A DNA stretch of 64,000 nt from Vibrio tasmaniensis (GTDB taxonomy: Bacteria; Pseudomonadota; Gammaproteobacteria; Enterobacterales; Vibrionaceae), in assembly GCF_024347635.1 (NCBI RefSeq), contig NZ_AP025510.1, forward strand, positions 868,001 through 932,000, in the 5' to 3' direction. The notes beneath the pieces were generated by a model. It made no database searches, had not been told where the DNA came from, and was given only the letters and a program-made list of their open reading frames with translations. Shown here one piece after another: positions 1 to 9,472 of this stretch; the stretch's first letter is position 1, and each line of letters starts with the position of its first letter. The position numbers were made by a program, and so were the translations under genes.

Positions 1-83
1 TTCCCGATGAAGAAATGCTCGAAATTCTAAGGCGCCTAGCAGCCCAAACCTCGAATAGTGGAATATTGGAGGCTAAGGTTTAA
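1..83 (+). CDS. flaG: FlaG, C-terminal end only (partial)
   Basis: The frame that enters the window at base 3 stays open to a TAA at 81-83 and encodes about 26 residues beginning PDEEMLEILRRLAAQ. An acidic IP/PDEEML-type stretch is typical of the C-terminus of FlaG proteins, and flaG lies directly upstream of fliD in Vibrio. FlaG affects flagellar filament length. The start and most of the gene lie outside the window, so the call rests on this short tail and on position. Confidence 0.7.
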   Translation, partial: PDEEMLEILRRLAAQTSNSGILEAKV

Positions 84-105
84 GTCGTATTATTGAGGTG
101 GTTTA

Positions 106-2160
106 ATGAGTTTTGGCCCAATGGGGATTTCGTCTGGCATGGATATCAATTCCATGGTCAGCAAAATTGTTGATTCGGAGCGTGTGCCTAAACAGCAACA
201 AATCAACAATGAACGAACGCGAATCGATACCAGCATTAGTGCCTATGGAAGACTCAGAGAGTCCCTTGATTCGATGAAGAACCTGATGACAAGCTTTCGC
301 CAGGACAAAGCTTTTGCTGTGCGAACAGTAGAAAGCTCTGATGAGGGGCTTGTTTCTGCAACCGCGACTACCGAAGCTATCGCTGGCAAATATGCCATCG
401 ATGTGTTGCAGCTTGCCCAGAGCCATAAAGTGGCTTCTGATGTACTATCAGAGGACATGAGATTTGGCCCTGGTAAGCTGCAGGTTTCGCTTGGTAAAGA
501 GAGCTTCGAGACACAAGTTAGTGCTAACTCAAAACTGCGTGATGTTGTTAGAAGTATTAACAGTGCCGGAGATAATCCGGGTGTCCGAGCTTCTATCATT
601 AATGATAAAGAAGGACCTCGATTAGTCCTCGCTTCAAATATGTCTGGTGAAGACAATCAAATAAAACTCCACGTTGACTCTGAAGATAACAACCCTCTAA
701 AAAAATTAGAATATAAAACCCTATCAGAAAGGCTGAAAGCCTTAGAAGAGGCTCGCTCAGTAGCGCAAGGCGTCTTAGCTGATGCCCCTCCCAAATTGGA
801 TGCCGACGGTAACCCTATTCCTGACGGTTTCGCTGTTCCGTTGCGAGACGTTAACGGGAATACTGTATTTGATGTAAACGGTAATCCTATTTATGAAAGA
901 AAAGCGGAATCGGTAGTTGAACCCGAAGATCCTTTCGCTGAATTTGATCGTGACAATTTAACTTATGGCCAAGCAGCTGCAATAGCTGGTCAGAAGGCGC
1001 TAGATGCTTCCGCTTTAGCAGCTTCAGGGATGCCAGAAGATACAATCCCTGGGTGGAACAATACCGCTTCAGGCACATTGCTCGATTCTTTTTTTAGGCC
1101 TGAACTTGAGCTTGACGAAAAAGCCATAGAGAAAGCAGCTGATATTCCAGGGTGGTCAAATACTGCCGCTGGTACGCTGACGGATTCTTATGTGACTCCC
1201 AAAGAAGCGCAGCAGAAACTCGATGCCGAGAAAGCCAGAATAGAAAGTAAATTGGTTGATGAACGTTCTGAGTTAGCGAAGAGAGTTGAAAAAGGTGAAC
1301 TAACCCCCGAGCAAGCTAAGCAATTAGAGAGAGCGAGGCTATCTCCGGGAGAGCGAACACATTTAGACAAGGTTGATAAAGCTCAAGCTGACCTTGCGCT
1401 AGCTCAACAGTCTTTTGACCAATACAGCGGCATGACGGAAGTACAAGCCGGACAAAATTCTATGGTTGTTCTGGATGGCATTGCTCAGCTCTCTAGCAAT
1501 AATAATGTGATTGAAGATGCCGTTGAAGGTATTGATATTACGGTTAAAGGCAAAACCCCTAAAGATAAGCCGCCAGCAGAGATTGGTGTTGAGTACGACC
1601 GCAATCGTGTTCGTGAAGATATTGAAGCGTTTGTTAACTCTTATAATCAGTTTTACCAAGTATCTAAAGACTTAGCGGGTGTCGATCCACTGACTGGTCA
1701 AAAAGGCCCTCTTTCTGGTGACAGTACGGTACGCAGTGCAGATTCTCGATTGAAAGGTGTGTTCTCATCAAGTATTGAAGACGCGCCTGACGATATTAAG
1801 TCTTTGACTGAGTTTGGCATCACCACAACAAGACAAGGCTCGCTAGAAATTAACTACGATATGCTTGACCGTCAACTCAACAATCACTTTGATAAGTTGG
1901 GTGAGTTCTTTGGTGGTAACAATGGCTTTGCTAAAAAAGTCGAAGATGCGATTCAAGGGATCACAGGTGTTACTGGCTCTATCCGTACCAGAGAAAAGAG
2001 CCTAGTTGAACAAAACTATCGATTGGTTGATGACCAAGTCGCACTCGATCGCCGTATGGATAGCCTACAGAATCGTACGCACTCTAAGTTCACTGCTATG
2101 CAAGATGCGACCAGCAAGATGCAATCTCAATTGGGCAGCATGATGAGTGCAATGGGCTAA
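106..2160 (+). CDS. fliD: Flagellar filament cap protein FliD (HAP2)
   Basis: FliD caps the growing flagellar filament and helps exported flagellin fold at the tip. The N-terminus (GISSGMDINSMVSKIV) is the conserved FliD_N region, and residues from about 470 to the end carry the FliD_C domain and a terminal coiled coil. At 684 residues it is long for the family. The extra length is a central, charged, surface-type region at about 200-450. It contains DADGNP/DVNGNT/DVNGNP motifs (about 228-265) and a duplicated block, IPGWNNTASGT and IPGWSNTAAGT, about 31 residues apart. An AGGTGG ribosome site precedes the ATG. flaI follows after 3 bases and then fliS, so these are probably one cap/chaperone operon after flaG. 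Confidence 0.95.
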   Translation: MSFGPMGISSGMDINSMVSKIVDSERVPKQQQINNERTRIDTSISAYGRLRESLDSMKNLMTSFRQDKAFAVRTVESSDEGLVSATATTEAIAGKYAIDVLQLAQSHKVASDVLSEDMRFGPGKLQVSLGKESFETQVSANSKLRDVVRSINSAGDNPGVRASIINDKEGPRLVLASNMSGEDNQIKLHVDSEDNNPLKKLEYKTLSERLKALEEARSVAQGVLADAPPKLDADGNPIPDGFAVPLRDVNGNTVFDVNGNPIYERKAESVVEPEDPFAEFDRDNLTYGQAAAIAGQKALDASALAASGMPEDTIPGWNNTASGTLLDSFFRPELELDEKAIEKAADIPGWSNTAAGTLTDSYVTPKEAQQKLDAEKARIESKLVDERSELAKRVEKGELTPEQAKQLERARLSPGERTHLDKVDKAQADLALAQQSFDQYSGMTEVQAGQNSMVVLDGIAQLSSNNNVIEDAVEGIDITVKGKTPKDKPPAEIGVEYDRNRVREDIEAFVNSYNQFYQVSKDLAGVDPLTGQKGPLSGDSTVRSADSRLKGVFSSSIEDAPDDIKSLTEFGITTTRQGSLEINYDMLDRQLNNHFDKLGEFFGGNNGFAKKVEDAIQGITGVTGSIRTREKSLVEQNYRLVDDQVALDRRMDSLQNRTHSKFTAMQDATSKMQSQLGSMMSAMG

Positions 2161-2163
2161 TAG

Positions 2164-2469
2164 ATGAGCAAACTGCTTCAAGAGCTTTGTGAGCTCGATC
2201 AACTAATTATGTCTAAGCTCGAATTTAGTGAAATTAATGCTGAAGAAATAGCGCATCTTGTCGATAACAGAGAACAGTTATTGCAAAACGTGCTTCAATT
2301 AATCGATTCATGTCCCGACGTTAAGCAAAGCTCCGAGTGGTTTGAAGCCATTTCGAGAACAAGACAATTGGTCGAACTGATGCAGTCTGAGACTGGTCTA
2401 GTAGGTGAAAACTTACATAAATACCGACATGGCGCCAAATCAGTTCAACAATACAAAAAGTTTTTATAG
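2164..2469 (+). CDS. flaI: Flagellar protein FlaI (FliT-position protein)
   Basis: A 101-residue, mostly helical protein that sits exactly where Vibrio genomes carry flaI, between fliD and fliS. It begins three bases after the fliD stop, which suggests translational coupling. By position and size it may serve as the FliT-like export chaperone for the cap protein, but I see no motif that proves this. It has no signal peptide or membrane segment. The identification is from context and general resemblance. Confidence 0.8.
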   Translation: MSKLLQELCELDQLIMSKLEFSEINAEEIAHLVDNREQLLQNVLQLIDSCPDVKQSSEWFEAISRTRQLVELMQSETGLVGENLHKYRHGAKSVQQYKKFL

Positions 2470-2481
2470 AAGAGGTTTACT

Positions 2482-2892
2482 ATGCGCGGTTCTTTACAGG
2501 CATATAAAAAGGTATCAGTGGATAGCCAGCTAACAGCTGCCTCACCGCATAAAATTGTTCAGATGCTAATGGCTGGTGCTATCGAGCGCTTGATTCAAGG
2601 TAAAGCGGCAATGCAAGCGGGCAACATCCCGGTGAAAGGTGAGCGACTGAGTAAAGCTCTAGATATCATTATTAGCCTGCGTAGTTGCCTATCAATGGCC
2701 GATGGTGGCGACATTGCGAAAAATCTAGATCAACTTTATGAGTTTATGATCACGCAAATTTCTGCTGCAAATCACAAAAATGATCCGCAGCCAATTGATG
2801 ATGTTATCGATATTATCCGCGAAATTAAGAGCGCTTGGGACCAAATTCCGAATGAATATCACAATTTAACGTCTGCGGATGTAGGTATTTAA
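2482..2892 (+). CDS. fliS: Flagellin export chaperone FliS
   Basis: FliS binds the C-terminal helix of newly made flagellin in the cytoplasm and keeps it unfolded for export through the flagellar type III apparatus. The 136-residue protein has the usual opening (RGSLQAYKKVSVDSQLTAASPHKIVQMLMAGAIERL), which resembles the FliS four-helix bundle with the Y-x-x-v and P-h-x-l-i-x-m-L positions. An AGAGG site precedes the start. It is the last gene of the flaG-fliD-flaI-fliS group and is followed by a strong terminator. Confidence 0.95.
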   Translation: MRGSLQAYKKVSVDSQLTAASPHKIVQMLMAGAIERLIQGKAAMQAGNIPVKGERLSKALDIIISLRSCLSMADGGDIAKNLDQLYEFMITQISAANHKNDPQPIDDVIDIIREIKSAWDQIPNEYHNLTSADVGI

Positions 2893-2970
2893 AGAAACAT
2901 CCCAGTTTAAACCAATCGCATATCTCTGAATTGCTTGGTTGCCTTATTTTTATAATCAAATAAAATAGAA

Positions 2971-2997
2971 GCCATTAGATAGCCTAATGGCTTTTTT
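2971..2997 (+). terminator. Rho-independent terminator after fliS
   Basis: An 8-bp perfect stem, GCCATTAG (2971-2978) with CTAATGGC (2984-2991), has a 5-base loop and is followed by six T residues. It closes the cap/chaperone operon and isolates it from flrA. Confidence 0.9.
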
Positions 2998-3118
2998 CGT
3001 TGCTGGTTTCCTAAGTTTGTCCACGTAGACCATAATCATTGATACTTTCTCTGTTTTATCTCTTACGTCGCTTACCATTTTCCGCATCGCACCAAAATAA
3101 AGGCAATAATTCCTACTT

Positions 3119-4582
3119 ATGCAAGGTTTGGCAAAACTGCTTGTCGTCGATGATAACGCTCAAAATCGTCACAATTTAAGCACAATATTAGAGTTTGTAG
3201 GAGAGAGCTGCGAAGTAATCAGCTCTGAACAAGCACACACAGTCGACTGGTCTCTACAGTGGGCTGGTTGCATCATTGGTTCAATTAAAGCCAAAGGCTT
3301 CGCATTACTGAATGAAAAGCTTGTTCACGTTAATCACATCCCGTTACTGGTGATTGGCAAAAACGATTACCCGGTAGAGGAGCTCACTAACTTTGTTGGT
3401 GAACTTGAACTTCCTCTTAACTACCCGCAATTAAGTGATGCATTAAGGCACTGTAAAGAATTCTTGGGCCGCAAAGGGGTTCAAATTCTACCTTCGGCAC
3501 GCAAGAACACATTGTTTCGTAGCCTCGTTGGGCAAAGTGTTAGCATCCAAGAAGTGCGTCACTTGATTGAACAGGTCTCGTCTACTGAAGCTAACGTACT
3601 GATTCTTGGCGAGTCAGGAACGGGCAAAGAAGTTGTAGCACGCAATGTTCACTATCATTCTAAACGTCGTTCTGGGCCTTTCGTACCCGTAAATTGTGGC
3701 GCGATCCCACCAGACTTGCTCGAAAGTGAATTGTTTGGTCATGAGAAGGGCGCGTTTACTGGTGCAATTACCGCACGTAAGGGCCGTTTTGAATTAGCTG
3801 AAGGTGGCACACTGTTTCTTGATGAAATTGGTGATATGCCAATGGCGATGCAAGTTAAATTGCTCCGTGTTTTACAAGAGCGCTGTTTTGAGCGTGTAGG
3901 TGGCAATAGCACTATTCAAGCTGATGTTCGAGTGATTGCTGCAACACACCGCAATCTTGAAAGCATGATTGAAGACGATTTATTCCGCGAAGATCTTTAC
4001 TACCGCTTGAATGTCTTCCCAATTGAAATGCCATCGCTTCAAGACAGAAAAGAAGATGTTCCTCTATTGCTGCAGGAGCTGATGACCAGAATGGAAGCTG
4101 AAGGTGGCATGCCAATCTGTTTTACTCCTCGTGCAATCAATTCTTTAATGGAGCATTGCTGGCCGGGCAACGTTCGCGAATTAGCTAATTTGGTTGAGCG
4201 AATGGTTATTCTGTATCCAAATAGCTTGGTTGATGTGAATCATCTGCCAACTAAATATAGATACAGTGACATCCCTGAGTTCCAACCTGAGTTTAATAAT
4301 TTTTCATCCGAGGAAGAGCAAGAGCGAGATGCTCTCTCTGACTTGTTCTCGGAAGACTTCAGTTTTGAGCAGCACGATGAGCTTGCTGACAATGCGAACG
4401 CACCTCAAGATTTACCCGCTGAAGGGGTTAATTTGAAAGAGCTGCTCGCTGATATGGAAGTGAATATGATCAATCAAGCGTTGGAGGCTCAGGGTGGTAT
4501 TGTTGCTCGCGCTGCTGACATGCTTGGAATGCGCAGAACCACTCTGGTTGAAAAAATGCGTAAATATAACTTGCAGCGTTAG
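3119..4582 (+). CDS. flrA: Sigma-54-dependent master flagellar activator FlrA
   Basis: FlrA is the top regulator of the polar flagellum; with sigma-54 it turns on the middle (class II) genes. The 487 residues are, in order: a receiver-like FleQ-type domain (about 1-120), an AAA+ sigma-54 interaction domain with Walker A GESGTGKE (164-171), the GAFTGA sigma-54 contact loop (about 211-216) and Walker B GGTLFLDE, and a C-terminal Fis-type helix-turn-helix (about 455-487). The receiver keeps the acidic pair VVDDN, but the usual phospho-acceptor position reads CIIGSIKAK, so it is probably not phosphorylated. That is typical of FlrA/FleQ, which sense c-di-GMP instead. The gene is monocistronic, with terminators on both sides. 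Confidence 0.95.
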   Translation: MQGLAKLLVVDDNAQNRHNLSTILEFVGESCEVISSEQAHTVDWSLQWAGCIIGSIKAKGFALLNEKLVHVNHIPLLVIGKNDYPVEELTNFVGELELPLNYPQLSDALRHCKEFLGRKGVQILPSARKNTLFRSLVGQSVSIQEVRHLIEQVSSTEANVLILGESGTGKEVVARNVHYHSKRRSGPFVPVNCGAIPPDLLESELFGHEKGAFTGAITARKGRFELAEGGTLFLDEIGDMPMAMQVKLLRVLQERCFERVGGNSTIQADVRVIAATHRNLESMIEDDLFREDLYYRLNVFPIEMPSLQDRKEDVPLLLQELMTRMEAEGGMPICFTPRAINSLMEHCWPGNVRELANLVERMVILYPNSLVDVNHLPTKYRYSDIPEFQPEFNNFSSEEEQERDALSDLFSEDFSFEQHDELADNANAPQDLPAEGVNLKELLADMEVNMINQALEAQGGIVARAADMLGMRRTTLVEKMRKYNLQR

Positions 4583-4621
4583 TGGCTATTTTTGACGAAA
4601 ACAAAAACTAGCACACATTTT

Positions 4622-4649
4622 AGCATTTTAGCATTTTAGCATTTTAGCT
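4622..4649. repeat. 8-bp tandem repeat AGCATTTT, three copies plus a partial
   Basis: AGCATTTT occurs at 4622-4629, 4630-4637 and 4638-4645, followed by a decayed fourth unit starting AGCTTTTT. It lies in the flrA-flrB gap, just after the flrA stop. Confidence 0.9.
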
Positions 4650-4729
4650 TTTTGGCAACTTTAGCTAAACGAACAGATAAACCATAGTCGAGTTGTTGCT
4701 TGCTTAACTATGTGATAAATATAGCAAAT

Positions 4730-4764
4730 AGCCTGACTTGTGTTGTACATGTCAGGCTGTTTTA
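4730..4764 (+). terminator. Rho-independent terminator between flrA and flrB
   Basis: The stem AGCCTGAC (4730-4737) pairs perfectly with GTCAGGCT (4751-4758) over a 13-base loop and is followed by a short T run. It ends only about 22 bases before the chosen flrB start, so the flrBC promoter must either lie upstream and read through it or overlap it. Confidence 0.75.
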
Positions 4765-4786
4765 GTATTTGAGGCAAATTTTTGAC

Positions 4787-5827
4787 ATGCACCTATCTAA
4801 CGAACCAGAAAATCAATCACATTTAGATTCTGTTGAGCAACAGGTTGAGCGCTATAAGCAAGTGCTTGATGTGATGCCAGCAGGGGTCATCTTGTTAGAT
4901 ACAGATGGTGAGGTGAGAGAGGCCAATCCTGAAGCGCATCGTATTCTCGGAGTAGAATTGGTTGGTGAGAAGTGGTTTTCGGTAATACAAAATGCCTTTG
5001 AACCAAGAGACGATGATGGTCACGAGATCTCATTGAAAAATGGGCGAAAAGTACGTTTGGCCATTTCAGCCTCGACTACCGGGCAGCTTATTTTAATTAC
5101 CGACCTAACGGAAACTCGTTTATTACAGTCTCGAGTGAGCGATCTTCAGCGTTTATCTTCACTCGGAAGAATGGTCGCTTCGCTTGCTCATCAGGTTCGT
5201 ACGCCGCTTTCTAGTGCGATGCTGTATGCATCAAACCTTGCCGCGCCAAACTTGCCGCCGGCAACAAAAACGCGTTTCCAATCTAAGCTGATGGATAGAC
5301 TGCATGATTTAGAGAAACAGGTGAATGACATGTTGTTGTTTGCCAAAGGTGGTGACAATAAGGTGGTTAAGCCATTTACCATCGCGGAATTAATCATCGA
5401 GTTTCATCCTATGGTTGAGGCAGCGTTAAAAAGCAACCAGATTGATTATTGTCAGGAAGTTGAAGATGAAGAGACTCAAATGTTTGGCAATGCCAATGCT
5501 ATCGCTTCTGCTTTAAGTAATCTGGTTTTGAACGCGGTTCAAATTGCGGGTAAGAAATCGCAGATAGATGTGTTTTTTAGACCGGTAAACGGTGAACTTA
5601 AGATATCAGTACAAGACAGTGGCCCCGGTGTACCCAAAGAACTTCAAGGTAAAATTATGGAACCTTTCTTTACCACTCGTTCTCAAGGTACAGGTCTAGG
5701 TTTAGCTGTTGTACAAATGGTATGTCGAGCACATGACGGTCGGCTGGAATTGATATCAGAAGAAGGCGATGGTGCATGCTTTACCATGTGTCTACCGTTG
5801 GAAAGAAGTGCTTCTTCTGAAGACTAA
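4787..5827 (+). CDS. flrB: Flagellar sensor histidine kinase FlrB
   Basis: FlrB is a cytoplasmic histidine kinase that phosphorylates FlrC. It has an N-terminal coiled stretch, a PAS-like domain (about 20-110, including VILLDTDGEVREANPEA), a HisKA dimerisation segment with the phospho-accepting His in LAHQVRTPLS (about H135), and an HATPase domain with N, G1 and G2 boxes (NLVLNAV, DSGPGV, TGLGLA). There is no membrane segment, as expected for FlrB/FleS. An in-frame TTG at 4769 would add six residues but overlaps the terminator. I chose the ATG at 4787, which has GAGG upstream at 4771-4774. Confidence 0.93.
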   Translation: MHLSNEPENQSHLDSVEQQVERYKQVLDVMPAGVILLDTDGEVREANPEAHRILGVELVGEKWFSVIQNAFEPRDDDGHEISLKNGRKVRLAISASTTGQLILITDLTETRLLQSRVSDLQRLSSLGRMVASLAHQVRTPLSSAMLYASNLAAPNLPPATKTRFQSKLMDRLHDLEKQVNDMLLFAKGGDNKVVKPFTIAELIIEFHPMVEAALKSNQIDYCQEVEDEETQMFGNANAIASALSNLVLNAVQIAGKKSQIDVFFRPVNGELKISVQDSGPGVPKELQGKIMEPFFTTRSQGTGLGLAVVQMVCRAHDGRLELISEEGDGACFTMCLPLERSASSED

Positions 5828-5860
5828 TAAGTTTTAACTGAATTTACACTGGAGAATCCT

Positions 5861-7270
5861 ATGGCTCAAAGCAAAGTGTTAATCGTCGAAGATGATGAAG
5901 GTCTACGTGAAGCCCTTGTCGATACACTCGCGCTTGCCGGGTATGAATGGCTGGAAGCGGATTGTGCGGAAGATGCTCTGGTAAAATTGAAATCAAACTC
6001 CGTAGATATCGTTGTCTCTGATGTACAGATGGCAGGTATGGGCGGTTTAGCATTGCTAAGAAACATCAAGCAGCATTGGCCAAATCTTCCGGTGCTATTG
6101 ATGACGGCCTATGCCAACATTGAAGATGCGGTCGCGGCAATGAAAGAAGGCGCTATCGATTACATGGCAAAGCCATTTGCGCCAGAAGTGCTGTTAAACA
6201 TGGTAAGCCGTTACGCTCCCGTAAAGTCGGATGACAATGGCGATGCTATCGTTGCCGATGAGAAAAGTATCAAACTAATGATGCTGGCTGACAAAGTGGC
6301 TAAAACCGATGCCAACGTGATGGTGCTAGGGCCAAGTGGTTCTGGTAAAGAAGTCATGTCTCGCTATATTCATAACGCTTCGAGCCGTAAAGACGGTCCG
6401 TTTGTTGCGATTAACTGTGCCGCGATTCCAGACAATATGTTGGAAGCGACACTGTTTGGCTACGATAAAGGTGCGTTCACCGGTGCGATTCAAGCTTGCC
6501 CTGGCAAATTTGAGCAAGCTCAAGGCGGTACTATTTTGTTGGATGAGATCAGTGAAATGGATCTTAGCCTACAAGCGAAACTACTGCGTGTGTTGCAAGA
6601 GCGCGAAGTTGAACGTCTTGGCAGTCGTAAGAGCATCAAACTGGATGTCCGTGTTCTAGCAACCAGTAACCGCGACCTAAAACAGTATGTTTCTGAAGGG
6701 AATTTCCGTGAAGATTTATACTACCGACTGAATGTATTTCCAATTACTTGGCCAGCGCTGTGTGAACGTAAAGGCGATATTGAGCCGCTTGCGAAACATT
6801 TGGTGGAACGTCATTGCACCAAGCTAGGAATGCCAGTTCCTGTTCTGTCTGAGCAAGCCATTAGTAAACTCGTCAATTATCCGTGGCCGGGAAATGTACG
6901 TGAATTGGATAATGTCGTGCAGCGCGCTCTAATTTTGAGTGAGCAAGAAAATATTTCAGGCGAACATATTTTACTTGAAGGTGTTGATTGGCAAGACGCA
7001 ACTGGCTTGCAGCAAATTGTTGAAGGCAGCAGTGTTGCAGCCCCAGAAATTAAGCCGATTGCTGAAGCGAATCCTATCGGTAAAGTTGCAGCAAGCAGTG
7101 AAGGGCTTGGAAATGAGCTTCGAGATCAAGAGTATGCAATTATTCTTGAAACATTGATTGCTTGTCATGGCCGACGTAAAGATATGGCTGAAAAGCTAGG
7201 TATTAGCCCTCGTACATTGCGCTATAAATTGGCGAAAATGCGTGATGCTGGAATAGACATTCCAAATTGA
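5861..7270 (+). CDS. flrC: Sigma-54-dependent response regulator FlrC
   Basis: FlrC is the partner response regulator of FlrB and activates late (class III) flagellar genes with sigma-54. The receiver domain has the acidic pair VEDD (10-12) and the phospho-acceptor D54 in VVSDVQMAGMGG. Next comes an AAA+ domain with Walker A GPSGSGKE (157-164) and GAFTGA (about 204-209), and a C-terminal Fis-type helix-turn-helix (about 430-462, RKDMAEKLGISPRTLRYKLAK). It sits 33 bases after flrB with a GGAG site, forming the flrBC operon. Confidence 0.96.
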   Translation: MAQSKVLIVEDDEGLREALVDTLALAGYEWLEADCAEDALVKLKSNSVDIVVSDVQMAGMGGLALLRNIKQHWPNLPVLLMTAYANIEDAVAAMKEGAIDYMAKPFAPEVLLNMVSRYAPVKSDDNGDAIVADEKSIKLMMLADKVAKTDANVMVLGPSGSGKEVMSRYIHNASSRKDGPFVAINCAAIPDNMLEATLFGYDKGAFTGAIQACPGKFEQAQGGTILLDEISEMDLSLQAKLLRVLQEREVERLGSRKSIKLDVRVLATSNRDLKQYVSEGNFREDLYYRLNVFPITWPALCERKGDIEPLAKHLVERHCTKLGMPVPVLSEQAISKLVNYPWPGNVRELDNVVQRALILSEQENISGEHILLEGVDWQDATGLQQIVEGSSVAAPEIKPIAEANPIGKVAASSEGLGNELRDQEYAIILETLIACHGRRKDMAEKLGISPRTLRYKLAKMRDAGIDIPN

Positions 7271-7332
7271 ACATAAATTAGTAGTGTCAGCTTTCTGACT
7301 GGTGTATTACGATAGCTAGTCAAATTGATCCA

Positions 7333-7348
7333 TGGCACGCTAATTGCT
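7333..7348 (+). promoter_or_regulatory. Sigma-54 promoter for fliE operon
   Basis: TGGCACG, four bases, TTGCT: this fits the -24/-12 consensus at every position, with the required 10-base gap between GG and GC. It lies 55 bases upstream of the fliE start and is probably FlrA- or FlrC-activated. Confidence 0.92.
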
Positions 7349-7402
7349 CTGTCAATAATAAAGCTAAATAGATAGTCATAATTTTGACTCCTGAGGTAGT
7401 AA

Positions 7403-7714
7403 ATGAGAATAGATGGTTTACAAGGCGAAATGCAGGCAATGATGGTTGAAGCTGCCAGCACGCGTCCTGCCGCAACAGGGCAAGCGGTTGGTGCAGATTT
7501 TGGCAACATGCTGACTAATGCCATCAATAATGTGAACTCATTACAAAAGACCTCTGGTAATCTTCAAACTCGTTTTGACAGTGGCGATCAAAGCGTGTCT
7601 TTATCTGACGTGATGATTGCTCGTAATAAATCTAGCGTAGCTTTTGAAGCGACGATCCAAATTAGAAATAAATTGGTCGAATCGTACAAAGAGCTGATGA
7701 ATATGCCGGTATAA
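7403..7714 (+). CDS. fliE: Flagellar hook-basal body protein FliE
   Basis: FliE joins the MS ring to the proximal rod and is an early export substrate. The 103-residue protein has the family C-terminus (QSVSLSDVMIARNKSSVAFEATIQIRNKLVESYKELMNMPV), including the conserved s-v-x-f-x-a-x-x-x-i-r-n-k-l pattern and terminal MPV. It is the first gene after a perfect sigma-54 promoter and heads the run of basal-body and export genes through flhB. The start has a GAGG site. Confidence 0.96.
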   Translation: MRIDGLQGEMQAMMVEAASTRPAATGQAVGADFGNMLTNAINNVNSLQKTSGNLQTRFDSGDQSVSLSDVMIARNKSSVAFEATIQIRNKLVESYKELMNMPV

Positions 7715-7729
7715 GTTGGGTAGTAAATA

Positions 7730-9472
7730 GTGGCAGATAACAGTCAAACAACAGATTTAACCGTAAGCGATAGCAATGACCACGCACTTCTTGCAGGTTC
7801 TGAGCTAGACGGAGAAGGGCAAAATACCGATTTAGGTGAGCGCAGTTCATCTAAGTTCGATATGGCCGTCGGTGATCTCGATTTGCTTCGTCAAGTCGTC
7901 TTAGTTCTTTCTATCTCGATCTGTGTAGCGCTTATTGTAATGCTATTTTTCTGGGTGAAAGAGCCAGAAATGCGTCCATTAGGCGCTTACGAAACAGAAG
8001 AGTTGATCCCAGTTCTTGATTACTTGGATACGCAGAAAATTGAGTACTCTCTTGAAGGGAATACTATCTCGGTACCAGCGAGTGAATATAACTCATTAAA
8101 GCTAAATATGGTTCGAGCGGGTTTGAACCAAGAGCGAAACACCGGTGATGATATTCTCATGCAAGACATGGGTTTCGGAGTATCACAACGTTTAGAGAAA
8201 GAGCGTCTTAAACTAAGCCGTGAAAGACAGCTTGCTAAAGCTATTGAACAGATGAAGCAGGTACGTAAAGCTCAAGTTTTACTTGCCTTACCTAAGCAAA
8301 GTGTCTTTGTTCGTCACAATCAAGAAGCCTCTGCCTCAGTATTCCTGACACTTAAAACGGGGACGAACCTCAAGCAGCAAGAAGTTGATTCTGTTGTGGA
8401 CATGGTGGCCAGTGCCGTCCCGGGGATGAAAACTTCACGAATTACAGTGACCGATCAGCATGGCCGACTTTTGAGCTCTGGCTCTCAAGACCCGATGTCA
8501 GCGGCACGCCGTAAAGAGCACGAGTTAGAGCGTAATCAAGAACAAGCGCTACGTGAAAAAATTGACTCTATTTTGATTCCGATTCTTGGGTTTGGTAACT
8601 ACACGGCTCAGGTTGATATTCAACTCGACTTTAGTGCTGTGGAACAAACAAGAAAGCGTTTTGATCCGAATACTCCAGCAACCCGAAGTGAATACACATT
8701 AGAAGATTATAATAACGGCAACGTTGTGGCTGGTATTCCAGGGGCTTTGAGTAACCAGCCTCCTGCTGATGCTTCGATTCCTCAGGATGTGGCTCAGATG
8801 AAAGATGGTACGATGATGGGGCAAGGTTCGGTTCACAAAGAAGCGACCCGCAACTTTGAGCTGGACACGACCATTAGTCATGAGCGAAAACAGAGCGGCA
8901 CGGTTAATCGTCAGACCGTATCTGTTGCAATCAAAGATCGTCAATCATTGAACCCTGATACGGGAGAAGTGGTTCACACCCCAATTCCAGCAAGCGAAAT
9001 TAACGCGATACGTCAGGTATTGATTGGAACTGTGGGTTTTGATGAAAACCGCGGTGATTTACTCAATGTTTTAAGTATGCAATTTGCACCTCAAGTAACG
9101 GATATTGTTGCTGACGTACCAATTTGGGAGCACCAACACTTTAATGATTGGGTGCGTTGGTTTGCAAGTGCTTTGGTCATCATTGTGGTGGTAGTGGTAC
9201 TTGTTCGCCCTGCAATGAAGAAATTGCTTAACCCAGCAGCTGACGATGATGATCAAATGTACGGCCCTGATGGTATGCCAATTGGTGCCGATGGCGAAAC
9301 CAGCTTAATTGGTGGTGATATTGAAGGTGGTGAGTTGTTTGAATTTGGTTCAAGCATCGATCTACCAAACCTTCATAAAGATGAGGACGTACTGAAAGCA
9401 GTACGTGCACTTGTAGCGAATGAACCAGAGCTAGCAGCTCAAGTAGTTAAGAATTGGGTGGCAGATGGCTAA
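7730..9472 (+). CDS. fliF: Flagellar MS-ring protein FliF
   Basis: FliF builds the inner-membrane MS ring, the base of the flagellum. The 580-residue protein has an N-terminal membrane helix (about 58-80, VVLVLSISICVALIVMLFF), YscJ/FliF ring-building domains, a second membrane helix (about 474-495) and a cytoplasmic acidic tail (about 540-580) that binds FliG. The start is GTG at 7730 with only a weak upstream site, so it probably relies on coupling to fliE 15 bases upstream. Its 3' end overlaps fliG by 8 bases. Confidence 0.96.
   Translation: MADNSQTTDLTVSDSNDHALLAGSELDGEGQNTDLGERSSSKFDMAVGDLDLLRQVVLVLSISICVALIVMLFFWVKEPEMRPLGAYETEELIPVLDYLDTQKIEYSLEGNTISVPASEYNSLKLNMVRAGLNQERNTGDDILMQDMGFGVSQRLEKERLKLSRERQLAKAIEQMKQVRKAQVLLALPKQSVFVRHNQEASASVFLTLKTGTNLKQQEVDSVVDMVASAVPGMKTSRITVTDQHGRLLSSGSQDPMSAARRKEHELERNQEQALREKIDSILIPILGFGNYTAQVDIQLDFSAVEQTRKRFDPNTPATRSEYTLEDYNNGNVVAGIPGALSNQPPADASIPQDVAQMKDGTMMGQGSVHKEATRNFELDTTISHERKQSGTVNRQTVSVAIKDRQSLNPDTGEVVHTPIPASEINAIRQVLIGTVGFDENRGDLLNVLSMQFAPQVTDIVADVPIWEHQHFNDWVRWFASALVIIVVVVVLVRPAMKKLLNPAADDDDQMYGPDGMPIGADGETSLIGGDIEGGELFEFGSSIDLPNLHKDEDVLKAVRALVANEPELAAQVVKNWVADG

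Noticed and set aside
4646..4662. TTGGCAACTTTAGC as a sigma-54 promoter for flrBC
   Set aside because: GG and GC are 8 bases apart, not 10. I found no convincing -24/-12 site between flrA and flrB.
6336..6659. 107-codon plus-strand frame inside flrC
   Set aside because: It overlaps the flrC AAA+ domain in another frame, with no ribosome site; it is a shadow of the real gene.
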